Positions 62,908-64,000 of a DNA stretch of 64,000 nt are shown here, piece by piece (position 1 is the stretch's first letter; the number at the start of each line of letters is the position of its first letter). The stretch is from Zingiber officinale. Lineage: Eukaryota; Streptophyta; Magnoliopsida; Zingiberales; Zingiberaceae. A program made the position numbers and the translations under genes. Where the stretch lies: positions 125,709,750 to 125,773,749 of the forward strand of contig NC_055996.1 in the NCBI RefSeq assembly GCF_018446385.1, written 5' to 3'. The notes beneath the pieces were generated by a model. That model saw only the letters and a list, made by a program, of their open reading frames with translations, ran no database searches and had not been told where the DNA came from.

Positions 62908-64000
62908 TGTTGGTGCAACCATAGGTCAAGGTTGACCTGGTTGACCTGACTCGAGTTGACCTGACTCGAGTTGTATTTTGATGTTTGACCTAGGAAGATT
63001 GTTGGTGCAACCTTAGGTCAAGGTTGACCTAGTTGAGTTGTATTTTGATGTTTGACACTCGTGGAAGAGTTGTATTCTTGATATGGGACAAGAATAGATG
63101 TTTGGGAGATTATTGGTGCAACCGTAGGTCAAGGTTGACCTGGTTGACCTGATTCGGGAAAGAGTCCAAGTATGGAGACTTGGCAACGGAAAAAGTCCAA
63201 GCAGGGAACTTGGCACTGAAAAAGTCCAAGCAGGGAGCTTGGCACACGAAAAGTCCAAGTGTGGAGACTTGGCACGGGAAAAGTCCAAGTATGGAGACTT
63301 GGCACTGGAAAAGTCCAAGTATGGAGACTTGGCACGGAGAAGTCCAAGCAGGGAGCTTGGCACGAGGGAAAGTCCTAACTGGGATGTTAGGCAGGTGGAA
63401 AGTCCTGGTGAGTGAAACCAGGCAGTGGGAAAGTCCTAACTGGGATGTTAGGCAGGTGGAAAGTCCTGGTGAGTTAAACCAGGCAGTGGGAAAGTCCTAA
63501 CTGGGATGCTAGGCAGGTGGAAAGTCCTGGTGAGTGAAACCAGGCAGTGGGAAAGTCCTAACTGGGATGTTAGGCAGTGTGGAAAGTCCTGGTGAGTGAA
63601 GCCAGGCAGTTGTGGAAATCCTGATGAGTGAAGCCAGGTGAAAACCCTAGTGAGTGAAACTAGGTGAAAGTCCTGGTGAGTGAAGCCGGGCAAGGGAAAA
63701 TCCAGATGGATCAAGGGTGATCGGACATCTGGTGATGGGAAGTCCAAGAAGGTCATAGGAGTGACCGGATACTTGGTACGGAGAGAAAAGTCTAAGTGGG
63801 TCAAAGGGATTAACCGGACACTTAGCGGGGAGTCCTAGCAGGTCAAGGGAGTGACTGGATGCTAGGCGCAATGTACCAACAGGTCAAGATTGACTGGATG
63901 TTGGTTTGGACTTGGTTTGGACGAAAACCATGAACTAGATCGATCTGGTGATCGATCCAGTGATACCTCGAATATTCTGATCGGTCTGGTGACCGATCAG
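62908..64000 (+). repeat. 3' LTR of element C, partial
   Basis: Aligns with 57604-58635. It has four instead of three 61-bp units of the CCTAAC..GTTAGG/CCTGGT..ACCAGG pair. It leaves the window in the GATCGGTC array. Confidence 0.93.

Larger units (their letters stand above)
57604..64000 (+). mobile_element. Gag-only LTR retrotransposon C (TR-GAG type), 3' end outside window
   Basis: 5' LTR 57604-59546, primer site, intact gag, 1.85 kb untranslated region, polypurine tract AAAAAGGGGGAGAT, and 3' LTR from 62908 to beyond the window. The visible parts of the two LTRs differ by roughly a dozen to fifteen single-base changes over 1.1 kb plus one 61-bp unit, so the insertion is fairly young. No protease, reverse transcriptase, RNase H or integrase. 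It needs enzymes from a partner element, probably of the Copia superfamily judging by primer site and gag. Confidence 0.93.

Overview
This is nuclear DNA of a flowering plant. One cellular gene is recognisable: the first five exons of a diacylglycerol O-acyltransferase 1 gene (DGAT1, minus strand, 23720 to 16447). Almost everything else is transposable elements, many nested in one another. The element types and the DGAT1 sequence fit a large monocot genome. A Zingiberales plant is my guess, not something the sequence proves. I saw no rRNA, tRNA, organelle or bacterial gene and no CRISPR array.

Layout. 1-2560: a truncated Copia-like LTR element (minus). 3066-3310: a probable SINE. 4115-14912: a Tat-like Gypsy element F with no coding capacity, split by a second Tat-like element G (6522-12723) that holds a ruined gag, two tandem-repeat blocks and an antisense coiled-coil ORF. 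15132-15987: a non-autonomous hAT element with a perfect 8-bp target duplication. 16447-23720: DGAT1 exons 5 to 1. 23936-25130: a PIF/Harbinger-like MITE 215 bp upstream of the DGAT1 start codon. 25140-30590: simple repeats, a solo Gypsy LTR (26274-27086), a T-tailed SINE with 17-bp target duplications (27336-27547), a MULE-like MITE with a 9-bp duplication (28133-28506) and other MITE-like sequence.

30589-57235: a second Harbinger-like MITE of about 1 kb, blown apart by nested insertions. A TA-flanked MITE sits inside it. Gag-only LTR element D (30938-45031, TSD TAAAT) sits inside that MITE, and the Athila-like Gypsy E (32466-41885) sits inside D. Gag-only LTR element B (45993-56981, TSD AGAAT) also sits in the Harbinger MITE. 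One LTR of B is broken by two solo LTRs (46059-47119, TSD GTTGC; 47820-50217, TSD GGGGA). 57604-64000: gag-only element C (plus), inserted in an old Copia remnant. Its 3' LTR runs off the window.

Three themes stand out. First, B, C and D have the same plan: LTR, Met-tRNA-type primer site, a gag with two CCHC zinc knuckles and a coiled coil, no pol, a long 3' untranslated region, polypurine tract, LTR. This is the TR-GAG type of non-autonomous element. I see no reverse transcriptase or integrase anywhere in the 64 kb. Second, the U3 of B and C is an array of short inverted repeats whose arms differ from unit to unit yet still pair, often with G.T wobbles; this looks like RNA or DNA hairpins kept by covariation. 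Third, several unrelated LTR families (A, B, C, D, E and one solo LTR) carry a family-specific palindrome array just upstream of the TATA box. B, C, D and E have a second array of the same flavour in their internal region. These last two patterns are the best candidates for something undescribed.
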